64,000 nt of DNA from an uncultured Prevotellaceae bacterium (GCA_902786565.1 CADACW010000012.1:25491-89490), one strand, 5' to 3'. Numbered from the stretch's first letter, positions 19,006-27,285 are shown. Notes: a model not told the origin generated them from the letters alone. A program made the numbers and translations.

Positions 19006-19374
19006 TTATTTACTTACTACAATCTCCACACCGGCACCATCGCAGTCGGCACCCATCGGGGGATTGAGCTTCAGTAGCCGCACTTCTGACTTTGACACCT
19101 GCGGAAATCGGTCCAGCACCTGACGGCCTATGCGGCCCGCCACATGCTCCAGCAACTGCGAGGGCTGCCGCATCTCCTGCCTGACCAGGTCGAGCAGGTC
19201 GGCATAGCTCACGGTGTCCTGCAGGCTGTCGGTGGCTATTGCACGCGCCATATCGCAATGAACACGCAGGGAGACCGAGAACCAGCCCCCCACCCTGCGC
19301 TCCTGCTCCAGCACGCCATGATAGGCATAAAGGCGCACGCTGTCCAGCACGATGACACTACTCTCCACTTTCAT
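19006..19374 (-). CDS. folB: Dihydroneopterin aldolase
   Basis: Small folate-pathway enzyme converting dihydroneopterin to 6-hydroxymethyl-dihydropterin plus glycolaldehyde. Seen: LDSVRLYAYHGVLEQERRVGG (start of the tunnel fold with the conserved HG), TVSYADLLDLV and LLEHVAGRIG, ending with a KLNPPMGAD segment. At 122 residues the length is standard. It lies 9 bp after the upstream gene stop. The next pathway gene (folK) is not adjacent. Confidence 0.92.
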   Translation of the reverse strand: MKVESSVIVLDSVRLYAYHGVLEQERRVGGWFSVSLRVHCDMARAIATDSLQDTVSYADLLDLVRQEMRQPSQLLEHVAGRIGRQVLDRFPQVSKSEVRLLKLNPPMGADCDGAGVEIVVSK

Positions 19375-19383
19375 CTCTTCCGT

Positions 19384-20079
19384 TCATTCGGCGGCAACGG
19401 CATCATCTGCCATGTCGGCCTCGCTGCTGCCCGGCAGATATTTCTTCAGGGCGCGCTCCACGCCGTTTTTCCAGGTGTTGATGCTCTCGTCGTTCAGTTG
19501 AAGCGATGCCACCAGGCGTATCACGTGCTCGATGGGCATGCGGTAGCGCAGCACGCCGCTGATCAGTTTGGCATAGTTCCAGTATTCGGGGTTGAACTTC
19601 TCGGAGAGGCCCTCTACCGTGATTTTGTAGCCACGGGTGTTGGTGAACTGGAAGTCGTAGCGCTTGGTGCCGTCGGCATTGGCCTGCTTCAGGATTTTGC
19701 CCTTGGTCACCGACTTAGGCAGCACGATGCCCTCGTCGTCGTCCTGCAGACCGGTGAATATCTCGTAGGGATAGCCGTCGAGCAGCCCCACCAGGGCCAC
19801 CCATTTCTCCTTGTTGTTCTGAAACCGCACCACGTCGCACTCCAGCTCCTGGGGCCTCACCTCGCAAACGGCTGCCAGCCCCACGTTCAGGCCCAGGTCG
19901 CCCTTGGGTGCCAGCGTCTTGAGATGAGCGGCCAGGCGCACCATCTGCTGCCGCTGCACGGGGTCAGGGCTTTGGCTCTCCAGCCGCTCCAGTTCGTCCA
20001 GCAGATGCTCTTCGCCACCGAAGGCTGCCAGTATGCCGTTCAGCATATCGTCGTTATTAATGCTTGTCTGAGTCTCCAT
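19384..20079 (-). CDS. Stand-alone protein like the C-terminal region of class II ribonucleotide reductase
   Basis: 231 residues. The central and C-terminal part (RPQELECDVVRFQNN, GYPYEIFTGLQDDDEG, LPKSVTKGKIL, RYDFQFTNTRGYK, GLSEKFNPEYWNYAKLISG, ESINTWKNGVERALKKYLP) resembles, from memory, the tail of adenosylcobalamin-dependent ribonucleotide reductase of Bacteroidetes. That is the TSCPD-like region after the catalytic barrel. The reductase core and the final cysteine-rich element are absent, and the upstream 470 bp has no remnant of them. It has its own start ATG, a TACCTTTG box 30 bp upstream, and an intact frame, so it is not an obvious pseudogene. First gene of a group with folB, the amidase and the MCE gene. 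Confidence 0.6.
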   Translation of the reverse strand: METQTSINNDDMLNGILAAFGGEEHLLDELERLESQSPDPVQRQQMVRLAAHLKTLAPKGDLGLNVGLAAVCEVRPQELECDVVRFQNNKEKWVALVGLLDGYPYEIFTGLQDDDEGIVLPKSVTKGKILKQANADGTKRYDFQFTNTRGYKITVEGLSEKFNPEYWNYAKLISGVLRYRMPIEHVIRLVASLQLNDESINTWKNGVERALKKYLPGSSEADMADDAVAAE

Positions 20080-20108
20080 TTCAGTCTATACCATTCGTTT
20101 TGAGCCTA

Positions 20109-20116
20109 CAAAGGTA
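20109..20116 (-). promoter_or_regulatory. -7 box for the reductase-tail/folB/amidase/MCE group
   Basis: TACCTTTG on the minus strand (20116-20109), 30 bp before ATG 20079. No clear TTTG at the usual spacing. Confidence 0.5.
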
Positions 20117-20214
20117 CACATTTTTTTATGTATAGGCAGCAGTTTAACGGCTTTTAACGCGCATTTGCAGACAGCCCACCATTGCGCAGCCCCAATTGCC
20201 GTGATGTGTAGGGG

Positions 20215-20276
20215 AAAAAGGACGAACCTTTCAAGGCAAAAGGACGAACCTTTCAAGGCAAAAGGACGAACCTTTT
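20215..20276. repeat. 22-bp direct repeats with alternating AAAGG/CCTTT arms
   Basis: Two identical 22-bp units (20221-20242 and 20243-20264), a leading AAAAAG and a third partial unit ending CCTTTT. Within the array AAAGG and CCTTT alternate about every 11 bp, so adjacent arms can pair. Sequence is unrelated to the GATAAGTG elements but the 22-bp period is the same. Confidence 0.75.
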
Positions 20277-20410
20277 GAAACGAAACTTTGAAAGCAAAGC
20301 TACCAGAGGCCGGCCGTAGCAGTTCAGAAGCATAGACGACAGTTGACGCCATTGCGGCTTGGAGCATCAGTTTTGTCAAATTTTTAGAAACAGCCCAAAT
20401 ACCCCCCTTT

Positions 20411-20475
20411 AGAGATAAGTGCCACTTATCTCGGAGATAAAAGGCACTTATCTCGGAGATAAGTGGCACTTATCT
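20411..20475 (-). repeat. 65-bp 22-bp-period palindromic element, copy 1
   Basis: Left flank AGAGATAAGTG, two 22-bp units, right flank ending CACTTATCT. Contains GATAAGTGCCACTTATC and TTATCTCGGAGATAA palindromes. The odd arm reads GATAAAAGGCACTTATC (20436-20452). That is the exact reverse complement of the odd arm of copies 2 and 3, so this copy is inverted relative to them. Confidence 0.9.
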
Positions 20476-20551
20476 CCGAGTCCGCTTTGGCCTCCCCTTA
20501 GGAATGTAAAATATTTTTGATTGCCGCCCTGCTTGCAAAAGTTGAACAGCC

Positions 20552-21079
20552 CTAAATGTTGAGCAGCTGGCGAAGATTGCTGATGGTGTGCTGGATTTTC
20601 TCGAAGTTGTCCATCAGGCTCACATCGAAGGAATAGGCAGCCTTAGAGTAGAACGGCTCGCGCTGGGCCAACTGGGTGGTGATGAACTCGAGCAACTCAT
20701 CAGGAGTCTTGCCCTTGAGCAGGGGGCGCTCTGTGCGACTCATCGCCAGATGGGCACCCAGCACCTCAGGCGATGCCTTCAGATAGACCACGGTGCCCTG
20801 CTGGTTCATATAGTCTATGTTGTCGAAGAAGCAGGGCGTGCCCCCTCCGCAGCTGATGATGACGTCTTCAAACTCAGCCACCTCATGAAGCATGTTGCGC
20901 TCTATCTTCCGGAACCCCTCCTCGCCATATTCTTCGAAGAGTTGGGCTATGGTGCGATGCCTACGGCTGGAGATGTACCAGTCAAGGTCATAGAGAGGCA
21001 GGCCCAATTCCTTGGAAAGGGCCTTGCCTATAGTCGTTTTTCCGGCTCCCATGTAGCCGATGAGGATGATTCTCGTCAT
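20552..21079 (-). CDS. aroK: Shikimate kinase
   Basis: Phosphorylates shikimate at the 3-hydroxyl in the chorismate pathway. Seen: Walker A GYMGAGKTTIGKAL, the shikimate-binding DLDWYI, FRKIERNML, and the CGGGTPCF motif. I chose ATG 21079 (MTRIILIG) because it overlaps the topA stop in an ATGA; the longer frame would add seven residues with no support. About 175 residues, standard. The Asp-Trp in DLDWYI, where DxD is usual, is a minor variation seen in Bacteroidetes homologues. Cytoplasmic. Confidence 0.93.
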   Translation of the reverse strand: MTRIILIGYMGAGKTTIGKALSKELGLPLYDLDWYISSRRHRTIAQLFEEYGEEGFRKIERNMLHEVAEFEDVIISCGGGTPCFFDNIDYMNQQGTVVYLKASPEVLGAHLAMSRTERPLLKGKTPDELLEFITTQLAQREPFYSKAAYSFDVSLMDNFEKIQHTISNLRQLLNI

Positions 21080-23385
21080 TTGTTCACAACAGACATGCAC
21101 TCGTCGTAAGTCAGGTCTTTGGCCCGGTCGCGCAGGGCTTTTGGCAGCCTATAGTTCTTGCCATCGTAGACAAGATATGGGCCGTAGCGGCCATTGAGCA
21201 CCTCCAGTTTGGAGTCTTCGGCAAATGCCTTGATATGCTTGTTCTGGGCCTGTTTGCGCTTCTCCTCGATTAGTCGCAGGGCGGCGGTCATGTCGATGGT
21301 CAGCGGGTCGTCGCCCTTGGGGATGGGGGTATAGACACCCTTGTGCAGGATATAGGGCCCGAAGCGACCGGAGCCCACGGTGACGGGCTCGTTCTCATAG
21401 CTGCCGAGCATGCGGGGGAGCTTGAACAATTCGAGAGCCTGCTCGAGGGTGACGGTCTCCATGCCCAGCTCCTTTGGCAGATGGGCGAACAGCGGCTTAT
21501 CGGCATCGTCGGCCTTGCCAATCTGAATGACGGGGCCGTAACGGCCTATCTTGACGAAGACGGGACGCTTCCTCACAGGGTCGATGCCCAGTTCGCGCTC
21601 GCCCACCTTGTGCTTCGAGCGAGCGTTGAGCGTAGCCTCGACGGTAGGCTCAAAGTCGTGGTAGAAGCTCTTGATGGTCTTGTTCCAATCCTGCTTGCCC
21701 TCGGCTATCTGGTCGAAGTCCTGCTCCACCTTGGCGGTGAAGTTGTAGTCCATAATGGCGGGGAAGTTCTCCATCAGGAAGTCGTTCACCACGATACCCA
21801 TGTCGGTGGGCAGCAGTTTGCCCTTCTCGCTGCCTACCACCTCGGTGCGCTTCCTATGGGTGATCTGCTTGCCCTTCAGGGTGATGACGGTATAGTCATG
21901 CTCCTCGCCCTTCTTGTCGCCCTTGGCCACATATTCACGCTGCTGAATGGTGGAGATGGTGGGGGCGTAGGTAGAGGGTCGGCCTATGCCCAGCTCCTCC
22001 AGTTTGTGCACGAGCGAGGCTTCGGAATAGCGCTGGGGCCCCTGGTTACAACGCTCGTTGGCGGTCACCTCGCGGCGCAACAGCAGCTGGCCCTCGCTGA
22101 GAGGAGGCAGGGTATGGACGGCATCGTCGTGACGCTCGTCCTCGTCGTCGACCGACTCGTGGTAGACTTTCAGGAAACCGTCGAAGGCTATCACCTCGCC
22201 ATTTGCCGTAAACTGCAGGTCGGCAATAGAGGCAGGGCCTTCAATGCGAATGGCGACGGTGGTCTTCTCTATCTCGGCATCGGCCATCTGACAGGCGGCT
22301 GTGCGCTTCCATATCAACTCGTAGAGGCGGCGCTCCTGCAGAGTGCCCTCGATGGCGGTGGTGTCCATATCGGTGGGGCGGATGGCCTCGTGAGCTTCCT
22401 GTGCGCCCTTCGAGCTGGTGTGATACTGACGCACCTTGCTGTAGTGCTCGCCGTAGAGAGCAGCGATTTTCTGCTTGGCGGCGCTGATGCAGAGGCCGGA
22501 CAGGTTGACGGAGTCGGTACGCATATAGGTGATGAGACCGCTCTCGTAGAGGTGCTGCGCCACCATCATGGTCTGACTCACGGTGAAGCCCAGTTTGCGG
22601 GCTGCCTCCTGCTGCAGCGTGCTGGTGGTGAAGGGGGGTGCCGGCGTGCGGTGGGTCGGCTTCTTCTGTATGCTGTCCACGATGAAGGTGGCGTCCTTGC
22701 ATTGGTCAAGAAAATCCTTCACCTCATCTTCGGTCTTGAAGCGCTTGTCGAGCACCGACTTCACCTCGGCCTGACTGCCGTCGGGCATGGTCACATTAAA
22801 GGTGGCCGAGACGCTGAAATAGGGTTCGCTCTTGAAGTTCTGAATCTCGCGCTCACGCTCCACAATGAGGCGCACGGCGACACTCTGAACGCGGCCGGCA
22901 GAGAGCGACGGCTTGACCTTGCGCCAAAGCACTGGCGAGAGCTTGAATCCCACCAAACGGTCGAGCACGCGCCGGGCCTGCTGGGCATTGACCAGATTCA
23001 TGTCAAGCGTGCGGGGATGCTCGATGGCAGCCAGGATGGCGGGCTTGGTGATTTCGTGGAACACGATGCGCTTGGTCTTCTTTTCGTCAAGGCCCAGCAC
23101 TTCGCACAGATGCCACGAGATGGCCTCTCCCTCGCGGTCCTCATCACTTGCCAGCCACACCTGAACGGCTTTCTCAGCGTTTGAACGCAACTCGTTCACC
23201 ACTTTCTTCTTCTCCTCAGGCACCTCATACTCAGGCTCAAGCGTGCTGATGTCAATACTCAAGTCGTGCTTCTTCAGGTCGCGGATATGACCGTAGCTCG
23301 ACATGACCTTGTAGTCCTTGCCCAGGAATTTCTCGATGGTCTTAGCCTTGGCAGGCGACTCGACTATAACTAAATTTTTCTGCAT
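21076..23385 (-). CDS. topA: DNA topoisomerase I
   Basis: Type IA topoisomerase relaxing negative supercoils. Seen: TOPRIM domain at the N-terminus (LVIVESPAKAKTIEKFLG and ASDEDREGEAI), the active-site tyrosine in SGLITYMRTDSVNLS near residue 286, and GRPSTYAPTI. The C-terminus has repeated GRFGPYIL / GRYGPYLV topoisomerase repeat motifs instead of zinc-finger cysteines, as usual in Bacteroidetes. 769 residues. The stop overlaps the aroK start. A TATATTTG sequence 14 bp before the ATG may be a -7 box. Confidence 0.96.
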   Translation of the reverse strand: MQKNLVIVESPAKAKTIEKFLGKDYKVMSSYGHIRDLKKHDLSIDISTLEPEYEVPEEKKKVVNELRSNAEKAVQVWLASDEDREGEAISWHLCEVLGLDEKKTKRIVFHEITKPAILAAIEHPRTLDMNLVNAQQARRVLDRLVGFKLSPVLWRKVKPSLSAGRVQSVAVRLIVEREREIQNFKSEPYFSVSATFNVTMPDGSQAEVKSVLDKRFKTEDEVKDFLDQCKDATFIVDSIQKKPTHRTPAPPFTTSTLQQEAARKLGFTVSQTMMVAQHLYESGLITYMRTDSVNLSGLCISAAKQKIAALYGEHYSKVRQYHTSSKGAQEAHEAIRPTDMDTTAIEGTLQERRLYELIWKRTAACQMADAEIEKTTVAIRIEGPASIADLQFTANGEVIAFDGFLKVYHESVDDEDERHDDAVHTLPPLSEGQLLLRREVTANERCNQGPQRYSEASLVHKLEELGIGRPSTYAPTISTIQQREYVAKGDKKGEEHDYTVITLKGKQITHRKRTEVVGSEKGKLLPTDMGIVVNDFLMENFPAIMDYNFTAKVEQDFDQIAEGKQDWNKTIKSFYHDFEPTVEATLNARSKHKVGERELGIDPVRKRPVFVKIGRYGPVIQIGKADDADKPLFAHLPKELGMETVTLEQALELFKLPRMLGSYENEPVTVGSGRFGPYILHKGVYTPIPKGDDPLTIDMTAALRLIEEKRKQAQNKHIKAFAEDSKLEVLNGRYGPYLVYDGKNYRLPKALRDRAKDLTYDECMSVVNK

Positions 23386-23410
23386 ATTTTTTACTAACCA
23401 AATATACTTA

Positions 23411-23884
23411 TTAGTTGTTTAGGAATTTCTTTGTCTGTTGGCCAACCTTCACAATGTAGACGCCCTTGGGAAGATGGTCGAAGTCAAGGGTCAGCGACTC
23501 GGTGGCCGTCAGCACTTGCAGCCCCTTCATATTAAATATGGTGACGCGCTCGCCCGTAGCAACATCTACACGCAGCACGCCATCGCTCATCCGGATAGAC
23601 GAGCCGCTGGCCGTAGCCGACGCCAGGGCCGAGAGATCGTCGGCCGAGAAGAACAGCTTAGAAAGTGACAAAAGCGGAATCTGCCTGATGGTGCCATCGG
23701 TGAGCTCGATGTTCATATCGGTAGAGCTGAAAGTGATGCGCTCAATCTGACTGATGGCAAAACCAGTCTCGCCGCCACCTTCGCCGCCCTCACCAACAAC
23801 CAGATACTGGTAGCTGTCGGCCATGCAAACACTGCTCATCAGGAGCAGGAAAACGGTCAAAAAATGTCTCAACATTCTCATCAT
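23411..23884 (-). CDS. Small secreted protein with a type IX-like C-terminal sorting tail
   Basis: About 157 residues from ATG 23884 (MMRMLRHFLT); ATG 23881 or 23875 are alternatives. Signal peptide HFLTVFLLLMSSVCMA. A module ISQIERITFSSTDMNIELTDGTI resembles the N-terminal part of the pectate lyase in this window. The end (VTIFNMKGLQVLTA to LPKGVYIVKVGQQTKKF) has the GxxV...LPKGVYIVKV pattern of type A sorting domains used by the Bacteroidetes type IX secretion system. No enzymatic domain, so it may be a small surface or adaptor protein. A TAACTTTG box lies 18 bp upstream. Confidence 0.7.
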   Translation of the reverse strand: MMRMLRHFLTVFLLLMSSVCMADSYQYLVVGEGGEGGGETGFAISQIERITFSSTDMNIELTDGTIRQIPLLSLSKLFFSADDLSALASATASGSSIRMSDGVLRVDVATGERVTIFNMKGLQVLTATESLTLDFDHLPKGVYIVKVGQQTKKFLNN

Positions 23885-23901
23885 TCTCCAAATTTTGGGT
23901 G

Positions 23902-23909
23902 CAAAGTTA
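23902..23909 (-). promoter_or_regulatory. -7 box for the small secreted protein
   Basis: TAACTTTG on the minus strand (23909-23902); no good -33 TTTG at 19-20 bp. Divergent from the frr promoter. Confidence 0.45.
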
Positions 23910-23994
23910 GGCATTATTTTGAAAAAAAGACACTTTCTGAAACAAATTTTGCAAAAAATAGAGGCTTTTTGTTGCTCATTAGAAATAAAATGCC

Positions 23995-24002
23995 TAAATT
24001 TG
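23995..24002 (+). promoter_or_regulatory. Candidate -7 box for frr-rsgA
   Basis: TAAATTTG, 28 bp before the frr ATG, with a GTTG 20 bp upstream in place of the usual TTTG. Weaker match than others in the window. Confidence 0.4.
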
Positions 24003-24029
24003 TCAGCAAAAACCAAACTACACAATATT

Positions 24030-24590
24030 ATGATAGACGTAAAAGAGACTTTGAAGAAAAGCGAAGAGCGCATGGAGATGGCCGCCATGTTTCTGGAGGA
24101 CGAACTGAGCCGCATACGCGCCGGAAGGGCTAATGTGGCCATACTCGATGGCGTCAGAGTGTCGAGCTACGGCTCGAAAGTGCCCCTCAACCAAGTTGCC
24201 ACGGTGAACTGCCCCGATGCGAGGACCATTGCCATCAAGCCCTGGGACCGCAAGCAAATCAAGGACATCGAGAAGGGCATCATGGACAGCGACGTGGGTA
24301 TCACCCCTGAGAACAACGGCGAGGTGATACGTCTCACCATCCCACAGCCCACAGAGGAGCGCCGCCGCGACCTGGTGAAACAGTGCAACAAAATTGCCGA
24401 AAAAGCCAAAGTAGAGGTGCGCAACGTGCGGGCCGACATCAAGGACAAGCTGAAGAAGGCCATCAAGGACGGACTGAGCGAGGACAACGAGAAGGATGCC
24501 GAACTGGAGCTTCAAAAATTACACGACAAGTACATCAAGCGACTGGACGACCTGATCGAAGCCAAGAACAAGGAAATAATGACCGTCTAA
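24030..24590 (+). CDS. frr: Ribosome recycling factor
   Basis: Splits post-termination ribosomes together with EF-G. I chose ATG 24030 (MIDVKETLKKSEERM), which gives 186 residues, the family norm. The open frame extends 69 codons further upstream, but that region is the divergent promoter area. Seen: LEDELSRIRAGRANVAILDGV, the NQVATVNCPDARTIAIKPWD core and the C-terminal helix RDLVKQCNKIAEKAKVEVRN. The stop TAA is immediately followed by the GTG start of rsgA. Confidence 0.96.
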   Translation: MIDVKETLKKSEERMEMAAMFLEDELSRIRAGRANVAILDGVRVSSYGSKVPLNQVATVNCPDARTIAIKPWDRKQIKDIEKGIMDSDVGITPENNGEVIRLTIPQPTEERRRDLVKQCNKIAEKAKVEVRNVRADIKDKLKKAIKDGLSEDNEKDAELELQKLHDKYIKRLDDLIEAKNKEIMTV

Positions 24591-25499
24591 GTGAGAGGAC
24601 TTGTTGTAAAGAATACTGGCAGCTGGTACACCGTCCGCACAGACGACGGCCAGCTGCTTGACTGTAAGATTAAGGGAAACTTCCGCCTGAAAGGCATACG
24701 CGCCACAAACCCCGTGGCCGTGGGCGACCGCGTAGTGGTGGACGGGGGATTCATCTGCGAGATAGAAGACCGCCGCAACTACATCATCAGAAAGAGCATC
24801 AACCTGTCGAAGCAGAGCCACATACTGGCCGCCAACGTAGACCAGGCTTTGCTCATTGTCACCGTGAGCCACCCACAGACCAGCACCACGTTCATCGACC
24901 GCTTCCTGGCATCGGCAGAGGCATACCGGGTGCCGGTGGTCATCGTCTTCAACAAGACGGACATACTGCACGATGACGAGCGACACTACCAGCAACTCAT
25001 GGTCAGGCTCTATGAAGCCGTGGGCTACCATTGCCTGCAGGTGTCAGCACAGACAGGTGAGGGGCTCGATGAGCTGCGGCCCTTGCTTGAAGGCAACATC
25101 ACGCTGCTGAGTGGCAATAGCGGTGTGGGCAAGTCGACACTCATCAACGCCCTCGTGCCCAACGCCAACCTGCGCACGGCGGAAATCAGCGATGTGCACA
25201 ACCTGGGCATGCACACCACCACCTTCTCGGAGATGATACCCATTGGCCAGGACGGCTACCTCATAGACACCCCGGGCATCAAGGGCTTCGGCACCTTCGA
25301 CATGGAACCAGAGGAGCTGACAGGCTACTTCAAGGAAATCTTCCGCTTCTCAAAAGACTGCCACTTCAGCAATTGCACTCACACGCACGAGCCGGGCTGC
25401 GCCGTCCTCAAAGCCCTCGACGACCACCTCATAGCCCCCAGCCGCTACCAGAGCTACCTCTCCATGCTCGGCGACAAGGAAGAGGGCCGGTACCGCTAA
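24591..25499 (+). CDS. rsgA: Ribosome small-subunit maturation GTPase RsgA
   Basis: Circularly permuted GTPase acting late in 30S assembly. N-terminal OB-fold (residues about 1-65), then G motifs in permuted order: G4 VFNKTDIL, G1 [17 protein letters not shown], the TTFSEM region, G3 DTPGIKGFG. The C-terminal zinc knuckle is [16 protein letters not shown]. 302 residues. The start is GTG, directly adjacent to the frr stop with no gap, so translation is probably coupled. Confidence 0.95.
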   Translation: MRGLVVKNTGSWYTVRTDDGQLLDCKIKGNFRLKGIRATNPVAVGDRVVVDGGFICEIEDRRNYIIRKSINLSKQSHILAANVDQALLIVTVSHPQTSTTFIDRFLASAEAYRVPVVIVFNKTDILHDDERHYQQLMVRLYEAVGYHCLQVSAQTGEGLDELRPLLEGNITLLSGNSGVGKSTLINALVPNANLRTAEISDVHNLGMHTTTFSEMIPIGQDGYLIDTPGIKGFGTFDMEPEELTGYFKEIFRFSKDCHFSNCTHTHEPGCAVLKALDDHLIAPSRYQSYLSMLGDKEEGRYR

Positions 25500-25513
25500 T
25501 ACACATCGCCATT

Positions 25514-25578
25514 CCGGTGTCCCCCCTCCCCCGCTCCCCCCGCCCCTTTAGGGGAGGGGTCGGTGGAGGGGTAACCAC
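25514..25578. repeat. GC-rich palindromic element downstream of rsgA
   Basis: A C-rich stretch (CCCCTCCCCCGCTCCCCCC) followed by its inverted G-rich partner (GGGGAGGGGTCGGTGGAGGGG). Same character as the inverted repeat inside recG. It can fold into a strong stem and could slow or stop transcription after rsgA. Confidence 0.65.
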
Positions 25579-25606
25579 TTGGCTCAAAGTATATAGCAAG
25601 AAGCAC

Positions 25607-25614
25607 TACCTTTG
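25607..25614 (+). promoter_or_regulatory. -7 box for the LRR protein
   Basis: TACCTTTG, 55 bp before ATG 25669. No good TTTG at the expected -33 distance. Confidence 0.5.
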
Positions 25615-25668
25615 CCAACGATTACGACAAAATAACAGATTAAACAAATCAAAACCACATCAACAACT

Positions 25669-27174
25669 ATGAAGAAACAATTCTTTTTATTCCTCCTTGC
25701 GCTCCTGCCCGTGGTGGCAAGCGCACAGGATGCCGTGGAGATTGACGGCATTTACTACAATGTGATAACAAAGGGCAAAGTGGCCGAAGTGACAAAGAAG
25801 CCCAGCGGTAAGTACACAGGCAGCGTGAACATCCCCGCCAGCGTCATCTACGAGGGGGTAGAGTACAGCGTGACAACCATAGGAGAATATGCTTTCTCTG
25901 GTTGCAGCGGCCTGTCCTCCGTCACAATTCCAAACAGCGTGACGAGCATAGGAAGCTCTGCTTTCCGTGAATGCAGCGGCCTGACCTCAGTCACCATCCC
26001 AAACAGTGTGACGAGCATAGGAGAAAGGGCTTTCTTTCGTTGCAGCGGCCTGACCTCAGTCACGATACCTAACAGTGTGACGAGCATAGGAGACCTTGCT
26101 TTCTGTAATTGCAGCGGCCTGACCTCAGTCACCATTCCAAACAGCGTGACGAGCATAGGAAGCTCTGCTTTCAGTGACTGCAGCGGCCTGACCTCAGTCA
26201 CCATTCCAAACAGCGTGACGAGCATAGGAAACTATGCCTTCCGTGATTGCAGCGGCCTGACCTCAGTCACGATTCCAAACAGCGTGACGAGCATAGGAGA
26301 AGCTGCTTTCTCTGGCTGCAGCGGCCTGACCTCAGTCACGATTCCAAACAGCGTGACGACCATAGGAGAATATGCTTTCTCTGGTTGCAGCGGCCTGACC
26401 TCAGTCACGATTCCAAACAGCGTGACGAGCATAGAAGACTTTGCTTTCTATAATTGCAGCGGCCTGACCTCAGTCACGATTCCGAACAGCGTGACGAGCA
26501 TAGGAGGCTCTGCCTTCGAGGGTTGCAGCGGCCTGACCTCAGTCACGATTCCAAACAGCGTGACGAGCATAGGATACGAGGCTTTCAGAGGTTGCAGCGG
26601 CCTGACCTCAGTCACGATTGGCAGCGGGGTGAAGGACATTTACAGCCAAGCTTTTGCCTCCTGCGCGGAACTGATGGATGTTTATTGTCTGGCAGAGGAT
26701 GTGCCGAGAACGGAAACTGGCGCTTTCAAGGATTACTACATCGGGTACGCCACGCTGCATGTGCCTGCGGCCTCTATCAACGACTACAAGGCTGTGGAGC
26801 CTTGGAAGAACTTCAAGAGCATCGTCAGCCTGAATGGTGAGGATATTCCAGAGGAGCCGGAGGTGAAGAAGTGCTCCACGCCGACCATCGCCCTCGTTGA
26901 CGGAAAGTTGGTATTCAGCTGCGAGACGGAGGGCGTGGAGTATGTGTCGGAGGTGAAAGTGGGCGATGCCAAGAAGAACTACACCAGTACGGTCAGTCTG
27001 ACGGGTGTCTACACCGTGAGCGTCTATGCTATGAAGACTGGCTGGGAGAACAGCGACGTGGCCACAATGGAGTTCACCCTCGGCGCGGGCGGCGAGGTGT
27101 GTGACGTGAACAAGGACGGCAAGTTGGACGTGGGCGACATCTACTCCCTCATCACGAAGATGGCGGGACATTAA
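25669..27174 (+). CDS. BspA-type leucine-rich-repeat secreted protein with dockerin-like tail
   Basis: 501 residues. Signal peptide [19 protein letters not shown]. Eleven consecutive 23-residue repeats of the BspA/Treponema LRR type ([19 protein letters not shown]) run from about residue 71 to 323. The twelfth is degenerate. A linker and an Ig-like segment ([18 protein letters not shown] to MEFTLGAGG) follow. The C-terminus is a single dockerin-like half module, [17 protein letters not shown]. BspA proteins mediate adhesion in Prevotella, Tannerella and related bacteria. The repeats are nearly identical at DNA level. Surface location is inferred from the signal peptide; no sorting tail follows the dockerin-like motif. 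Confidence 0.9.
   Translation: MKKQFFLFLLALLPVVASAQDAVEIDGIYYNVITKGKVAEVTKKPSGKYTGSVNIPASVIYEGVEYSVTTIGEYAFSGCSGLSSVTIPNSVTSIGSSAFRECSGLTSVTIPNSVTSIGERAFFRCSGLTSVTIPNSVTSIGDLAFCNCSGLTSVTIPNSVTSIGSSAFSDCSGLTSVTIPNSVTSIGNYAFRDCSGLTSVTIPNSVTSIGEAAFSGCSGLTSVTIPNSVTTIGEYAFSGCSGLTSVTIPNSVTSIEDFAFYNCSGLTSVTIPNSVTSIGGSAFEGCSGLTSVTIPNSVTSIGYEAFRGCSGLTSVTIGSGVKDIYSQAFASCAELMDVYCLAEDVPRTETGAFKDYYIGYATLHVPAASINDYKAVEPWKNFKSIVSLNGEDIPEEPEVKKCSTPTIALVDGKLVFSCETEGVEYVSEVKVGDAKKNYTSTVSLTGVYTVSVYAMKTGWENSDVATMEFTLGAGGEVCDVNKDGKLDVGDIYSLITKMAGH
25879..26637 (+). repeat. Eleven tandem 69-bp repeats coding the LRR units
   Basis: Each unit codes 23 residues. The segment coding [15 protein letters not shown] is almost invariant from unit to unit; variation is confined to the few codons before and after AF. 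Such identity implies recent duplication or gene conversion and makes copy number changeable. Confidence 0.9.
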
Positions 27175-27220
27175 GCCGGAATGTAAAAGAGGATTTGGGG
27201 CATTGGCAGAAAGGCCCCTT

Positions 27221-27285
27221 AGAGATAAGTGCCACTTATCTCGGAGATAAGTGCCTTTTATCTCGGAGATAAGTGGCACTTATCT
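27221..27285 (+). repeat. 65-bp 22-bp-period palindromic element, copy 2
   Basis: AGAGATAAGTG flank, units 27231-27252 and 27253-27274, closing GGCACTTATCT. The odd arm is GATAAGTGCCTTTTATC at 27246-27262. Lies between the convergent LRR gene and waaA, and overlaps the waaA 3' end so that the waaA stop codon (27258-27260) falls inside it. Confidence 0.9.

Larger units (their letters stand above)
20117..20551. other. Gene-free intergenic stretch holding two repeat elements
   Basis: About 435 bp between the reductase-tail promoter and the aroK stop. It holds the GGACGAACC repeats (20215-20276) and the 65-bp palindromic element (20411-20475). Short open frames here read through these repeats and are not credible genes. 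Nothing else was recognised. Confidence 0.7.

Noticed and set aside
20086-20469. 127-residue frame starting MPLISEISAF
   Set aside because: It begins inside the palindromic element and runs through the other repeat; the same start peptide recurs at the other element copies, so it is repeat-derived.
20080-20551. tRNA or small RNA gene in the largest gap
   Set aside because: No cloverleaf-like or known RNA sequence was recognised; the gap is occupied mainly by repeats.
21343-23184. 613-residue open frame antisense to topA
   Set aside because: Lies fully opposite topA, which has all catalytic motifs; composition is that of a codon-shadow frame rich in Leu/His/Gly/Val with no domain.
25879-26637. 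Regular repeats considered as a CRISPR array
   Set aside because: Units are in-frame LRR coding sequence without unique spacers, inside a signal-peptide protein.
25848-26639. Series of antisense open frames with TEVRPLQ repeats
   Set aside because: Reverse translation of the LRR repeats; openness follows from the 69-bp period and repeated codons.
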